Below, one piece after another: positions 22,848-34,285 of a stretch of 64,000 nt of DNA. The translations under genes were made by a program, and so were the position numbers. The notes beneath the pieces were generated by a model. The model had not been told where the DNA came from and did no database searches. It worked only from the letters and a program-made list of their open reading frames with translations. The stretch's first letter is position 1, and each line of letters opens with the position of its first letter. Origin of the DNA: Orbilia blumenaviensis (taxonomy: Eukaryota > Ascomycota > Orbiliomycetes > Orbiliales > Orbiliaceae); NCBI GenBank assembly GCA_036872755.1, contig JAVHNS010000001.1, forward strand, positions 4,216,001 through 4,280,000. The letters run 5' to 3'.

Positions 22848-24089
22848 ATGGCGCACCAGAGACCCGCCTTCACAGCTGCCTCCCCTCCCCTTCTTCACCA
22901 CCCCGTAGGTCCAGACGACCTCCAACAGTAGCCACAAACAATACACTAGCTCACACGATATGACATGCAGGTCCCTCAGCATCCAATACCCAGCCATACA
23001 ATGCGGTCGCCTCCACCGCTCTCCCAAGCGTCGTCTGGATCCGCTTACGCCGCATCTCCGTATCAACAGCAGCAGCAACAGCAGCAACAGCAGCAGCAGG
23101 GCATGCCTAGTATGCATAACCTAGGACATGGCCTCCACCCTGCCTACGGCGGGTTCCTTGCAGACCCGGCTGCTCAAATCGGCCTGCAAATGGGTGCGTC
23201 AGCGATGAAAAACAGTCGAGAGTACATTGAACAGAATGTTAGTAACCTCTGCTATATCCATCCACCACCTTCGATGAAAACCCAGTCGCCTGCTATGTTC
23301 ACCCATTTGACAATTGTATCTACTGCCAGATGAACCGATATGTTAATTACACGGCTCTAAAACACTACTTCAACGTCTCGAACTCCTACGTGCTTAATAA
23401 GCTACGACTCGTTGTATTCCCCTGGAGACACCGGCCGTGGACCCGTATCCCTAAGGCGGTAGGGCCAGGCCAGGTTGACGGAATGTTTTTGCCGCCACGA
23501 GATGATCTGAACAGTCCGGATATGTACGTTCCGGTCATGGCGTTTGTGACCTACATCCTCTTATATACTATGTTGGCTGGTATTCGTGGTCACTTTCACC
23601 CAGAACTTCTCGGAAAGCTGGCATCAACGGCTTTCGCGATCGTCTTGTTGGAAATATTGGGGCTGAAGTTCGGTTGTTATCTTTTGAATATAAATAACGA
23701 ATCGCAGCTGTTGGACCTGGTAGCATACAGTGGCTACAAGTTTGTTGGCATAATCGGCATCATCTTGATTCAAGAACTATCTACCAATGGGTGGTTGCGA
23801 TTCCTAAGTTTCTTCTACTTCTTCTCATCGAATGCTTTTTTCCTGGTGAGTTAGCCACATTATCCGCTTTATGTCGTCATGGTGGTAATAGGGCTTCACT
23901 AACATTGTTTCGAAAATCCTTTAGCTACGGAGTCTTAAATATGTTCTCCTTCCTGAAACGTCAACAGATAATCCACGAGGGACTGTACAGGCTGTTGCGA
24001 GAGCGCAAAGGAACCGTAGAACGCAGTTCCTTTTCATCTATTCTTACGTCGTTCAGTTCGTCTTCATGTGGATCTTAACTATGGGCTAA
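22848..24089 (+). CDS. YIF1: YIF1, Yip1-interacting membrane protein of ER-Golgi vesicles
   Basis: The exons are 22848..22904, 22971..23237, 23330..23845 and 23925..24089, giving 334 aa. The 19-codon first exon ends LLHHP and joins VPQHPIPSH, as in other fungal YIF1 proteins. A Gln run (12 residues, CAG-rich) sits near residue 65. The conserved cytosolic block YVNYTALKHYFNVSNSYVLNKLRLVVFPWRH follows, then about five hydrophobic segments (VPVMAFVTYILLYTMLAG; LASTAFAIVLLEILGLKFGCYLL; VGIIGIILIQEL and others). It ends in a hydrophobic YVVQFVFMWILTMG tail. YIF1 forms a complex with YIP1 and Rab GTPases and is needed for COPII vesicle fusion. Length matches the family (310-360 aa). Confidence 0.95.
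23068..23100 (+). repeat. CAG/CAA trinucleotide run encoding poly-Gln in YIF1
   Basis: A run of CAG and CAA codons gives twelve consecutive glutamines in the cytosolic N-terminal segment of YIF1. Such runs are often length-polymorphic. Confidence 0.8.
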
Positions 24090-24650
24090 TCGGGATGTTG
24101 GTGTTTAATCGATGGGCACTTTCGGTGCGCAAAAAGCATTTTGGTTCCTGTCTATGATTTGTGGCTAATATCTGGCGAGCTGATGTTCCTCTTTTTTCTT
24201 TCTTTCTTTTTTCTTCTCAGGGGTAAGTATTTACATGTCCACGTAGCAAGCCAGTTATCGGAACAGATCCTATGGCCAGTCGGGGATGAAGTATAAAAAA
24301 ATGTACATATTGATAACCATATATACAATTCGTCCAAAGATTTCTCGTCTTCTGACACGCCAACTTTTGTTACGCCTAGCTAGATGCTATAAAGAGTCGA
24401 GATTTTGAACCCTCTGTAGGGAGAGAGGGCGGTAGAGTTGAGTTTCGACTTAAGGGGTGATGTAATGATAAGAGAAGGGTGTGAAAACGAAAAAAGAGAC
24501 AGACACTAGGACGGGAGGATTGTGCAACAGACGCCGAAGGAACATGCAATCAGAGAAAAATACCGGAATCATATCTCCCAAGGAATCACGGATAACCATA
24601 TTAGAAGGAGTAGATACCTAGGCTTCACACATTTCCCACCATTCCTAAAT
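24090..24650. other. convergent 3' region between YIF1 and the stomatin-like gene
   Basis: About 560 bp between the stops of YIF1 (+) and the SPFH gene (-). It contains T/C-rich and A-rich stretches but no supported gene. It is expected to hold the two 3'UTRs. Confidence 0.55.
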
Positions 24651-26167
24651 TCACTTCCTCTTCTTATCTTTTTCTTTATCCTTGTCCTTCGCGGAATCAA
24701 ACTCCTCTAATAGAGCATCCTTGAAACTTGTATCCTTCGAGTTCTTTTTCTTTTCATAGCTCTCTCTCCACTTTTGGTCCAGATTTTCCTCGACGGCAGT
24801 CGTGTTCAGGATCACTTGGTTTTTGGACTGCTGTTCCGAGATCTTGCCGTAAATTCCCATAGCCCCAGCAATCATACCACCGACATCTCCCATCTGGCTG
24901 GGGATAACAATGGTGTTGCTCTCCTTAGCTAGCTTGCTGAACGCATCAACATACTTTTCAGCAACCGACAAGCTGATAGCGTTCTGAGCACTGTCTGCAC
25001 CAGCTTGAATCGAGGCTGCAACCTTCTCGATCCCAAGTGCCGTAGCCTCCGCCCTTAATCTGATAGCTTCGGCCTCACCAGCTGCTCTATTGATTTGCTC
25101 CGCCTTCAGAGCCTCAGATGCGAGGATGACACTCTGCTTTTTACCCTCCGCGATATTGATAGCAGCCTGCCTCTGACCTTCAGATTCCAAAATCTCCGCT
25201 CTCTTCGACCGTTCAGCCGAAACCTGCCTGTGCATGGCATGCAGTACAGCCTCGGGGGCGTGAATATCCCTAATTTCGTATCTAAGAACTTTAACACCCC
25301 AATCCTGAGACGCCTCGTTGATTGCCATCGTGATATTGGTGTTAAGGTTGGCACGTTCTTTCAAAACATGGTCGAGAGTCAATTGACCGATTTCCGAACG
25401 CATAGTCGTCTGTGCAAGCTGGGAAATAGCGTACTCGGCATCTTCGACTCCGTATGAAGCTTTGTAAGCGTCGAATATGCGGATGTATAGTACGCCGTCA
25501 AGTTCGAGGGTCACGTTGTCTGCCGTCTATGGTACTAGTCAGTTATTTTTTCTCTTTTGAATGTGGTACTGCATCGGTGGAACTAACGATAGCTGACTGG
25601 GACGGGATCCCAATAGCAACTTCCTTCAATGTCTTGACATATTTAATCTTATCGATGATTGGTATTAAAATTGCTAGACCCGGTTCTAGGATTCTGTAAG
25701 GTAATTAGCTTATAATATTAAAATATAATAGCTGGGCTGATTTATATACCTATGGAACTTTCCCATACGTTCCACAACCCATGCTGTCTGTTGGGGTACG
25801 AATCTAAATTTTGATTGTCAATCCATTTGTCCACCGTAATCACGTGGTCCCCAAATCAGACGAACCGGATGATAGTATTGGCGGGAAGGCTAGGCGCGGT
25901 AAAGTACGATGAGGAACCAAGACTGCTGCTGCCAGCTACGTAGGACGATGCATTCCGGGACGGCGTTAAATGTGTATTCGATCCGTGTAGCGAGGCTGAC
26001 GGAGTAGATTTTAGCGCGGGAGTAGAGTTCTGGGGTCTCGAGGGGTAGCTGGTTAGGCTTAAGCTTCTAGCCGTCGATAAAGAAGCGGCTCTAGTCGCAG
26101 CAGCTAAAAGATGAGGTTGTGTACAGCAGACGAGCGCCCGAGCGGCGGGACGAGCGAGCGAGGTCAT
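24651..26167 (-). CDS. mitochondrial stomatin-like SPFH/Band 7 protein (SLP2 type)
   Basis: The exons, in gene order, are 26167..25866, 25803..25750, 25693..25588 and 25526..24651, giving 445 aa. The first 90 residues are rich in Arg, Ser, Thr and Ala with few acids (MTSLARPAARALVCCTQPHLL), a typical mitochondrial presequence. The SPFH core follows: RFVPQQTAWVVERMGKFHRILEPGLAILIPIIDKIKYVKTLKE, ELDGVLYIRIFDAYKASYGVED and the conserved coiled-coil with RAEILESEGQRQAAINIAEGKKQ. The C-terminus is lysine-rich (KDKDKEKDKKRK). SLP2 scaffolds in the inner membrane bind prohibitins and cardiolipin and steer proteases. Intron 1 uses the unusual donor GTTCGT, but phase and protein continuity (IIR-FVPQQ) support it. 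Function is by family. Confidence 0.92.
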
Positions 26168-26585
26168 TATGGTTGATGGTAATGGTGGGATTGCGGGGCA
26201 GAAGAAGCGACCTTGCGAGGTGGAGGAACGGAATCAAATATACCTGGAAATTTATATCCAATCGAATGACGCGCGAAGAAGCAATGCCGTGAGTCAAAAC
26301 CCAACACTCAACACAACGGCTGTCGACGGACCGAGTCAGATATTCCTCCGCTCGTGATCATGAAAGGATCCTTCTTTTATCCGCTATATCATTACTAGTA
26401 CCTGCTTCTTAATGAAACTTATCTACAAAGGCTTACGAACCCCCGGACGCCAAGGCGGGCTGAAAATGCAACAATGGCTTTTGTTATGAGGACTTAGCCT
26501 CATATATCTAAATTTCGAATATGAAAACGCCCGACGCCTTGCCATATTACTATGTACATGCAAACCCCTACCCCCTATAAAGCTC
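26168..26585. other. intergenic region between eIF2B-alpha 3' end and the SPFH gene start
   Basis: This is a 418-bp tandem-gene spacer; both neighbours are on the minus strand and the eIF2B-alpha stop is the lower edge at 26586-26588. It should contain the promoter of the SPFH gene only. No further gene is seen. Confidence 0.5.
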
Positions 26586-28032
26586 TCAAAACCAGATTTT
26601 GAGAAGCTCCTCACTTACGGAGCTATATTATGCAATTAGTACGATTCTAGTTGAGATCATGTTCTCAAAATGAGTACATACCTTGGGGTAAGGACTCCTG
26701 CCTCAGTGATGATAGCAGTCAACAGCGTTGGCGCTGTAAAATCGACAAATCTATCGTTGCCGATTCTCTCAGCTTCCTCGATCGTGTCCTTTTCAGTCGG
26801 TTTCTGCTCTTCTTTGTCGTCCAACGAGAAGTTGATCACCGTTTGGGTAAGCGGCAGGTCGTAGGCTACGAGGAGTTAGTATCTGCATCAGAGGAGAGCA
26901 TACGGACAAAGGTGTATTCTTACAGTCGATGGGGTACAAGCGGACGAACTTATGGGTCTCACAAACGGCGTAGACACTCTTTCCCGCCGCCTTGGCAAGA
27001 GTCGCCGTTTGGCATGTCCCGAGGACTATGGCAGCCTAAGTCAGCTTCGAACTTATGTTTGGTATAGAGATCCGTACCATTGATGATGCCCCCGTTCTCG
27101 ACCACTCCCTCGGCACCGATGAGAACGAAATCGACCTTGTGCATGGCGTATCCGACCGCTCCCTCTGGAATGATAGCAACAGGGACCCCCTTTTCCCTTA
27201 AGATCGAGGCGAGCCTCTTTCCACCAGCACCCTCTGTAACAATAACCTGAAATCTAACATGATTTCGCAAGGCGTCCATCATCATCCCCAACACGACTCT
27301 GCTGAAGGAAATGGTAAGAACAGTGCACCCGTCCGTAATGAAACTCGATCCGAACTTGGCAAGCCTTTTTCGGGAATCCTTAGCTCTCGAGTCAAAGAGC
27401 TTGTAGCTTTGTTTCAGATGCGCAACAAGTTTTGGCATGGATTGCGAATGCCTGAGGAATCGGACGATGAAACGGAGGAAGAGATCGCACCCCGCGGAAA
27501 GAGAGATTGGGTTTCGGATGGATTCTTTTAGAGCATCGATACCCTGGTTGAGAACATCGAGGAATTCAGCCGTGGTTTGCGAATTGATGCGCTCGACGAG
27601 GTCTACGAGAGATTTAATGGCGGCAACCGGCATAGCTATTCAAAGTAAATCATAGCGGTTAGAAAATTCGGGGAGCATTCGACTTAAAAGATGAAAGAAA
27701 GAAGACACATACTCAGGTCATGGTCATTTCGCAAGTATGTCAAATATACTTCGCGGATGCTGTATTCATAATAGCTGCTGTTAGAGGAAATTCCTTGGTA
27801 TCTTGTAATTTTTCTAGGAAAGAACGGCAGGCGACTAACTCAAATTCGCCGCTGTTCAGCTGGACGACCCCTGGTCTTGGTTTCGGCTTGTTAACAACGG
27901 CTTCTCCATCCATTAAAACAGGGACCTCCAGCTTCGGGAGCACTAGGGAGATGATGCATGTCAGTAATTCGGCACGCTCCCCTCTGAAAAGCTGCAATGT
28001 CATGACTCACGGGTAGTAGCAACAGCAGCCAT
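26586..28032 (-). CDS. GCN3: translation initiation factor eIF2B alpha subunit (GCN3)
   Basis: There are seven exons, in gene order 28032..28011, 27942..27840, 27774..27713, 27635..27078, 27025..26924, 26865..26682 and 26622..26586, giving 355 aa. The first exon codes only seven residues plus one base, and the last only 12 residues ending KIWF. Joins restore family blocks: FDYYEYSIREVYLTYLRNDHDL-TMPVAAIKSLV, SRAKDSRKRLAKFGSSFITDGCTVLT, RFQVIVTEGAGGKRLA, DFVLIGAEGVVENGGIIN, LAKAAGKSVYAVCETHKFVRLYPID, and VDFTAPTLLTAIITEAGVLTPSSVSEELLKIWF. eIF2B is the GDP/GTP exchange factor for eIF2. The alpha subunit senses eIF2 phosphorylation and mediates general amino-acid control. Length is slightly above the yeast protein (305) owing to an N-terminal extension. 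Confidence 0.95.
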
Positions 28033-28885
28033 TCTTCAAAGATTGAGATACTTCGGTGTGATTCTGATGATATCGGTGAAAGCAGGGTGTTTAGGCGATA
28101 GTGCGAGTAGGGTATTAGGAAGCGAGCAAGCTTTTGCTGTGGAGAGCGATGAGGAAGTAAGTGTTGATGAAGCTGAAAGCAACTGGTATTTGTGGTGGGT
28201 CGGAGCAATTGAATTTCTTTGAGGGTCAAACGCTTTGGTTGGTTCTATAAATGTCGTTGCTTGTTTGTGTCACGCTTAACAAACCCGACCTTTCCGAAAA
28301 CGGACAGACAGCTTTGGTGGGATGCTTATCGATAACAACCTCACCCTCAACACATCAACACATTTCCTACAATAGCCCTCGGAGGGACCTCATACGACGT
28401 CAAAGAGGGATATAAAACACCGTCCTGTCCTCGGGATGACAGGTTGGATGCACCTTTGGATAGCGGAGGACGGATACTCCCATAGACCAACTCAGCCAAA
28501 TGCAGCAGAGCTATCCGGAAACTACTCTTTGCCTCCTCCTCCTCCTCCTCCCTGTATGTACGTACGTACTTTGTACTGACTGACCGAGCTTGTATACCCC
28601 GCCACCAAGCATCCTTGCTGGTATGCACGCTAGCAGTGCCCTGGGACGGCCGCCCAATCACAGCAACAGTGCCAGCACTTGCATGCTGGGTTGCATGTTG
28701 GGCCATTGGCAGCCCAAGTTCCCTTCTTAGTTCCTTAGAAGCCTTTAGGTACTACTATAATAGCTTTCGATGGACATTCCATCTTGATCCACAAGATCTC
28801 TCCCTTCCTCTACTTATTCCCCCCCTACCATGCCGCCAACATAAAACCAACCCGCCGCCCCCCCGCGAACTGCGACGAATCCGCA
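28033..28885. promoter_or_regulatory. divergent promoter region between eIF2B-alpha and the NECAP-like gene
   Basis: An 853-bp intergenic stretch between two start codons. A CTCCTC repeat at 28532-28550 and a C-rich leader near 28815-28865 precede the NECAP-like start. No factor site can be named. Confidence 0.45.
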
Positions 28886-29905
28886 ATGGCCGACGAAAAG
28901 ATCGAAAACGTCCTCTTCCTCGGCAAAGTCCATTGCTATGCCGTCCCACCTCTTACTGCAAACAAGGGCTATAAGGCCGCTGAATGGCGCATCGAAGATC
29001 CCAAGTCTATTATCTTTACAGCTCGTATCCGCGTCATAGAAACCTCCGATATCGATGGTGGAAATGTCAAGACCAACATTAAGCTGGAGGACCCTGAATC
29101 TGGCGAGTTGTTCGCCAATGGCCCCTATGAGGTGCGCGCTCTATGCTCCGTTCTTTTCAAAGGGAGAAAAAAAAAAAGTCCCTTTTTTTTGCATTTTCGG
29201 CTTGGTTTGTTTCTAACCTCATATGGCATTTTCTTCAGGGTCCATATTGTGTCACTCCGGTGACTGATTCTTCCCGTTTTTTTGCCGTGCGCGTCGTAGA
29301 TGGAGCTCGTCGTGCTTACCTGGGAATTGGATTTGAAGAGCGATCCGATGCATTTGATTTCAACGTATGCCTGCAAGAAGTCCGTAGGCACAGCAACCTA
29401 GAAGACCAGTCTGGCGGGCCTGCCAATAACTCGGCTGGGAGGACTTCTTATGGAACCGGTAGAAGCGCAGCGGCCCCCGGCCAACCTGTCAAACCCTCAG
29501 CAGCAGCATCTGTAATAAACGCACCACCAAAGGACTACTCGCTTAAAGATGGCGAGACTATAAGTATAACTATCGGGGTATGTTTTTTCCTTCGTTTGTA
29601 AATTGATATTTCGAACAAGTGTAATAGAAAGAAGAAGAAGAAGAGGGCTAATTTACAACTACGAGGATCAACAGAACAAGGGTAGGCGTAGACCCCCAAC
29701 TTCTCCAACCCCAGCATCGGATTCCAGTAACGGCTTCCCACTGCCCTTCCTCCCACCGCCTCCGACCGCCGATGCTGTAAAGAAAAAGAGACAGAGTATG
29801 ACAGAAATAGAAATGGCAGCAGAGTCTGCCTTCGTTGGTATCCCCGCTCCCCCCACATCTACAAGGTCGACCGGGTTCGACGACGAGTTTGGTGATTTCG
29901 TTTAA
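28886..29905 (+). CDS. NECAP-like adaptin-ear-binding protein; last exon in conflicting frame
   Basis: Exons 1 and 2 are 28886..29131 and 29239..29577. The NECAP PH-like domain is clear: [67 protein letters not shown], and [20 protein letters not shown] proteins bind AP-2/AP-1 and help clathrin vesicle formation. The 3' part (about 29630-29905) is open in a frame coding [20 protein letters not shown], a plausible Pro-rich AP-binding tail. However, no acceptor joins it in frame to the consensus donor GTATGT at 29578. With that donor the chain stops shortly after, at 29683. A weaker donor GTATAA at 29564 restores the frame (intron 29564..29627) but loses SITIG. Either the exon choice differs or there is a one-base shift. 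The start chosen is the ATG matching family N-termini; an in-frame ATG lies 34 codons upstream. Confidence 0.75.
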
Positions 29906-30226
29906 TCCAATGTATCATGATCCTACGGCAATATTTCAGCTCTATCAGTGGCCCTCAGTGTACTATAATACCATGGTTATCGTGATCAAGTTTAATTCTC
30001 CCTACTTAAAATTTTCATTGATGCGCCTTCCTTCGAACCAAAAATCCATGTCAAACAACATGGCATCGGAAACCGAGCAACCGCCCCGGACAAACAAAAA
30101 ACACACCGCACTCATAGACATCGAGTTTCATTTGTTTTCCCAACGCCGGTGAAAAGACCTTCCAAAATACAACGCCGTGAATAACAAAGCAATATAACGA
30201 CGAAATTATGAGAAGCATGCTATCAG
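29906..30226. other. convergent spacer between the NECAP-like gene and ARB1
   Basis: A 321-bp region with no gene. It is expected to be overlapping 3'UTR sequence. Confidence 0.5.
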
Positions 30227-31668
30227 CTAATCGAAATCCGCCAGCAAATCGTCGCTATCAAACTCGAACTCCTTCTCATCCCGGATCTCCAAGTAGTTAG
30301 AACACATGAGTCCGGAAATTTCATCGAAGTAAATCTGGGAATTATCCATTATATGCACCGTGCAGCCAAGGTGCAACCCCGGATAGATGTACTGGACGAT
30401 TGTCTTCTCGCAGTACAAGGTCAGATTGTTCGAATCACTCCACTTCGATGTTACTGGCAGGGCTTCTTCGGGTGTCCACGGTTTGCAGACGATCTTCCCA
30501 AGCTTGAGAGGGCTCCCTGGTTCCGGCAGCCAGACCGAAATAACCTCCAAGCTAGCGTATTCTTTATACGTTTCCTTGGGGAGATTTTCGGGGCTGTACG
30601 TGATGTCCTGCTGCTCCTGAATGAGAACACGATAGATTTCCAAGGCCTGCTCCTTAGTGAACCCGAGCTCTGGTTTTTTGGTCTCGGGCTCCCCGGCTTC
30701 TTTATCCCATTCATGGGGTATCATATAACTCCAGTATCCACCAAACAAAGTGGAGCAGGCTTTGTTGAAATCACCAGGAAGTCTATCTGACAGGAGGGAA
30801 CAAACAGGAAGCTCGTCTTTCGCTTTCTCGCAAGTCTTGACGGCCTGTTTGATGTTGTCCGTGTACTCGGGACAGACATTGTGATACAGGATATAGTTGA
30901 GAAAGTTCTTAATCGTATTGACGGCCTTTTCAATTTGCTCGGGGGTCTTCATACCGAATTCGAATGGGATCTTGTGGGTTCTATTATCATAGTCAATACA
31001 ACAAAATATCCTTTTCCAGCTTGCCCCGACAGAGGGAACACATACACGAAGGCTCTGACAACGTAATCAAAATCCACAGTGTATTCCGGGTCCTCGTAGT
31101 CGTCATCCAACTCCTCAATTCGCTCGATACCAATGTTTTTCATGGAGTCGGGGACGTAGTCAGTTGCCTTGAACCTTGCGATTTCTTCCGTATCGTTCTC
31201 CTTGATGAATTTTTGATCGACCCCTCCAAACATCTTCGCACCGGTCTTGATGCCACCCAGGTGGAAATAAGCCTCCAAGAGCTGATGGCGGAGAGGATCT
31301 AGCTTTCGTTTCGCTTTGTATTTTTGGATAGCGGTCTCAATCCGTTCAGCAACCGACTTGCTAGGATTATAGAGCTCCTTATCTTTGTTGTATTCTTCAA
31401 CTGTCAGGGGAGCTTCAACGAAATTCTCCTCGAACCCACTGGGGAGGGTCTTTCCCTTCCCTCCCTTTCTCTTCTTCTTTTTCTTCTTGGGAACATCTCC
31501 AACTTCAGTTGCGGCTCCAGGCTCGCCGGTTTGCGTTGTGGTGGTTGGATTTTGCTCGTTGGAGTTCGGAGCAGGAGAAGGAGAAGCTGCAGGAGGGGGG
31601 TGCGGATCCCCAGCCGTCAGAGAGTCAAGCTGGTCGACAACAGCATCAATAGCATCGGACGAAGTCAT
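30227..31668 (-). CDS. ARB1: Argonaute siRNA chaperone complex subunit Arb1
   Basis: The exons, in gene order, are 31668..31046 and 30980..30227, giving 458 aa. The intron (65 nt) splits a Val codon and joins VVRAF-V-THKIPFEFG. The N-terminal 60 residues are Pro/Ala/Thr-rich and disordered. A KKKKKKRKGGKGK basic patch precedes the conserved Arb1 block: PSGFEENFVEAPLTVEEY, YNPSKSVAERIETAIQKYKAKRKLDPLRHQLLEAYFHLGGIKTGAKMFGG. The second conserved half includes NFLNYILYHNVCPEYTDNIKQAVKTCEKA and FGGYWSYMIPHEW. In fission yeast Arb1 binds Ago1, holds duplex siRNA and blocks slicing, and is needed for heterochromatin. It ends acidic (FDSDDLLADFD). Its presence implies a nuclear small-RNA pathway in this organism, as inference. 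Catalytic activity is not expected. Confidence 0.88.
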
Positions 31669-32766
31669 GATTGCTGGAGCGAAGTCGCGATGTTGGGCTT
31701 AGGGACGATGGTGATGATGCTGGTGGGCGTTTCCCTTTTTTCTTTTTCTTTTTATTCCTTTTTTTTTTTTTTTTTTTTTTTCACCTTTTCCTTACTTACA
31801 ATTTTGCTATTCTGTTGGCTCGGCTTGTTTTATATTGGATCTAGCTGGGAAGTTGCAGGCTTCAGAAGATGATCAGGCAGGAATTCAAAGAAAGCAGGGG
31901 AACAAAAGGCCTTGTGAGCTATGAGTAGCAGCAATGCAATGCAGGGTTAATTTCAGGCAGGATGGCCACCTAGTAACTGGGAAACAAGGAGGAAGCTTGG
32001 AAGAATGGGAAGATCACAAGATATCGATCCCTGAGATAAGTTGCCTGAAGAAGCCATTGATTTAGATGGAGAATAGGTATGCTATGTTCATTCATTTTCA
32101 TGGCAGTTGGACAGCTTGCTGTGCACATGTGCCTCATCTCATATCCATCCATCCGTCCTGTTTGTCCTCTCGGTGGTAGCAAGGTAGGTAGCACCCAGCG
32201 TCAGTACAGGCAATAACAGGTGATCGGGAGGTACTACACTCGTTATAGCATCGACTGCAGGCTGTTTTTGGCAGTCTTTCTATCTTACAATACAATCAAA
32301 TTAGATTAAATTCTTTTTTTTCTTTCTGGTTACCCACAAACGGTTGTGTTGTTGGCTGTGCAACCCCCAACAGCTCAGAGTTAGTCAATCAATCAATCAA
32401 TCGATCGGTTCAGCAGGCCCAGAACAGGACCTAACGCGACCGACCGACCAACCAGCCGGCTGGAGTGCCCAGTCCCAGTGCCCCTCTCTATGGCTCGGGC
32501 TCAGGCTCAGGCTCAAGCTTAAGCTTAAGCTATACTGTATCATTGCATCACCACTCCGAATCTCACTGTAGCTGAAGCACCTACCTAGGTACCTACCTAC
32601 CTACCAAGCTGAGCACGAATTCATCATATTCACCCCCCCCCCCCCCTCTTTGCTTACCCACTTCCTCAGTTTCCATCGTCACAAAAAATACACCCGAACA
32701 CCATAACAGGTACCCGAATCAATAGAAATTGTCATCCGACCTGACTCAGGCTAAAGCTAAGCAGAA
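31669..32766. promoter_or_regulatory. divergent promoter region between ARB1 and IPK, rich in simple repeats
   Basis: About 1.1 kb. It holds a T23 run at 31759-31781 close to the ARB1 start, a CAAT/CGAT repeat at 32385-32404, GGCTCA/AAGCTT repeats at 32497-32529, and repeated ACCTA motifs around a TACCTAGGTA palindrome near 32581-32606. A C-run (about 14) lies near 32633-32646. No coding gene is supported. Confidence 0.5.
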
Positions 32767-32983
32767 ATGTCTGAAAACTCCCAATTCATTGCCCCTCCTC
32801 TCATCAAGCGCTTCAGCCACGCTGCTGCCGGCCAGTGAGTGATCCCAGCACACCCGCAACGTAACCCTTCCCCCTCCCCCGCATTTTGCATTTTGCATTT
32901 GCATTTGCCCATCTCGCCATCTTCTTGCATAATATCTTGTACCTCCTGCTTTGTATGTACACGTATGTATGATATAAAATAGG

Positions 32984-33015
<32 letters not shown>

Positions 33016-34017
33016 TATATATAATTACGGATTAACGTTATTAACACGACGATTTCACATCATCCTAGTGAGGGTGTCCTTCGCGACGAATCCGGCGCTC
33101 TCCTCATCAAACCATGTCTCCCAAAAGAAGTAGCCTTCTACCAAACCGCTGCATCACACCCTGAATTCGCCAAATGGATGCCCACCTTCATGGGTACTCT
33201 TCAGTTGAACCCGCAGACCAACGCCTCTCTCGGTGACAAACCCGGTGTACCCCCGGTTCCTGCTGTGGCACCGGTCCCCCCTTCATCCGACCAGGGAGAG
33301 ACGAGCACTCGTTCCGACGCTGCTTCCAAGAAACCCCTTGAGATCTCTATCGTCCTATCCAATCTCACGTATGGCTTTGCCAAGCCCTGTGTTCTGGATG
33401 TTAAGCTTGGAGCTCAACTCTGGGATGACGATGCTTCTCTCGAAAAGCGAGCTCGTTTGGATGAAGTTTCTGATAAAACGACCTCTCGTTCGCTGGGTAT
33501 GCGTATCGCGGGTATGAAGGTTTGGAAGGGTGAAAATAAAGAATATCAGGTCTATGATAGGTACTACGGCAGGCAGTTTACCGCTGACAGTGCTATTGAT
33601 GGGTTTAAGGAATATTTGTTTTCAGGCCAGCTTTCTGAAGAGCAGTCGAAATTAATTGCAAAGAGATTCGCCGACAAGATTGCAAAGATCCAAACCGTCC
33701 TTGAAAACCAAGAGAGCAGGATGTTCTCTGCAAGCCTTCTGTTTGTTTACGAGGGTGATGCCGACGCCTTGGACCAGGCTCTGCAAATTGAAAGGGAAAA
33801 GGATGCATCCAAGGGCACTCTGGCTGAAGGAGAAGATGATGAGGAGGAGGAGGATGAGGACGACGACGATGATGAAAACAAGCCTCCACCAAAGAAAGTC
33901 GAGGATTTAAAACTCATTGACTTTGCGCATGCAACTTGGACACCGGGCGAGGGCCCGGATTTGAATTCCTTGCAGGGAGTTAGGAGCACCCTTGCTTTAT
34001 TCAGGGAGCTTTCTTAG
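32767..34017 (+). CDS. inositol polyphosphate multikinase (Arg82/Ipk2 type)
   Basis: The exons are 32767..32834 and 33069..34017, giving 338 aa. The join AAAGH-EGVLRDE matches the conserved start of the kinase. The diagnostic catalytic motif P-x3-D-x-K-x-G appears as PCVLDVKLG at about residues 129-137. The SLLFVYEGD block and the metal-binding IDFAHATW motif (about 306) are also present. These enzymes phosphorylate Ins(1,4,5)P3 onward to InsP5 and help make inositol pyrophosphate precursors. The yeast member also scaffolds the ArgR-Mcm1 complex. An acidic insert (EDDEEEEDEDDDDDEN, about residues 276-292) lies between the last two motifs, as in yeast Arg82. The 234-nt intron contains an AT microsatellite. 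Confidence 0.93.
32984..33024. repeat. AT dinucleotide microsatellite in IPK intron
   Basis: About 12 TA units, an interrupting AAATAAA, then further TATATA units, all within the single intron of the IPK gene. Confidence 0.85.
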
Positions 34018-34072
34018 AAGACCACCGTATTTCTTACACCGAGTCTCTAAATCTTAAACCGTACACGATAGA

Positions 34073-34098
34073 TCATTCATTCATTCATTCATTCATTA
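34073..34098. repeat. CATT tetranucleotide repeat
   Basis: Six to seven copies of CATT lie just downstream of the IPK stop, in the short spacer between IPK and the end of HET-C. Confidence 0.85.
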
Positions 34099-34285
34099 CC
34101 ATTCCAATTCAAGAAGCGTATGGACAATTGATAAGCATAGGCATCATGTAAACATTCAATATGATCAGGGATACGTGTCTGGACTGATATTCGGTCCCGA
34201 GTATTTAGACTATGTACCAAAGAGGAACGGATCCGACGTATAGCCCTACTTTTGGGTTGATAGACTCGCAATGACGAGGGGACGC

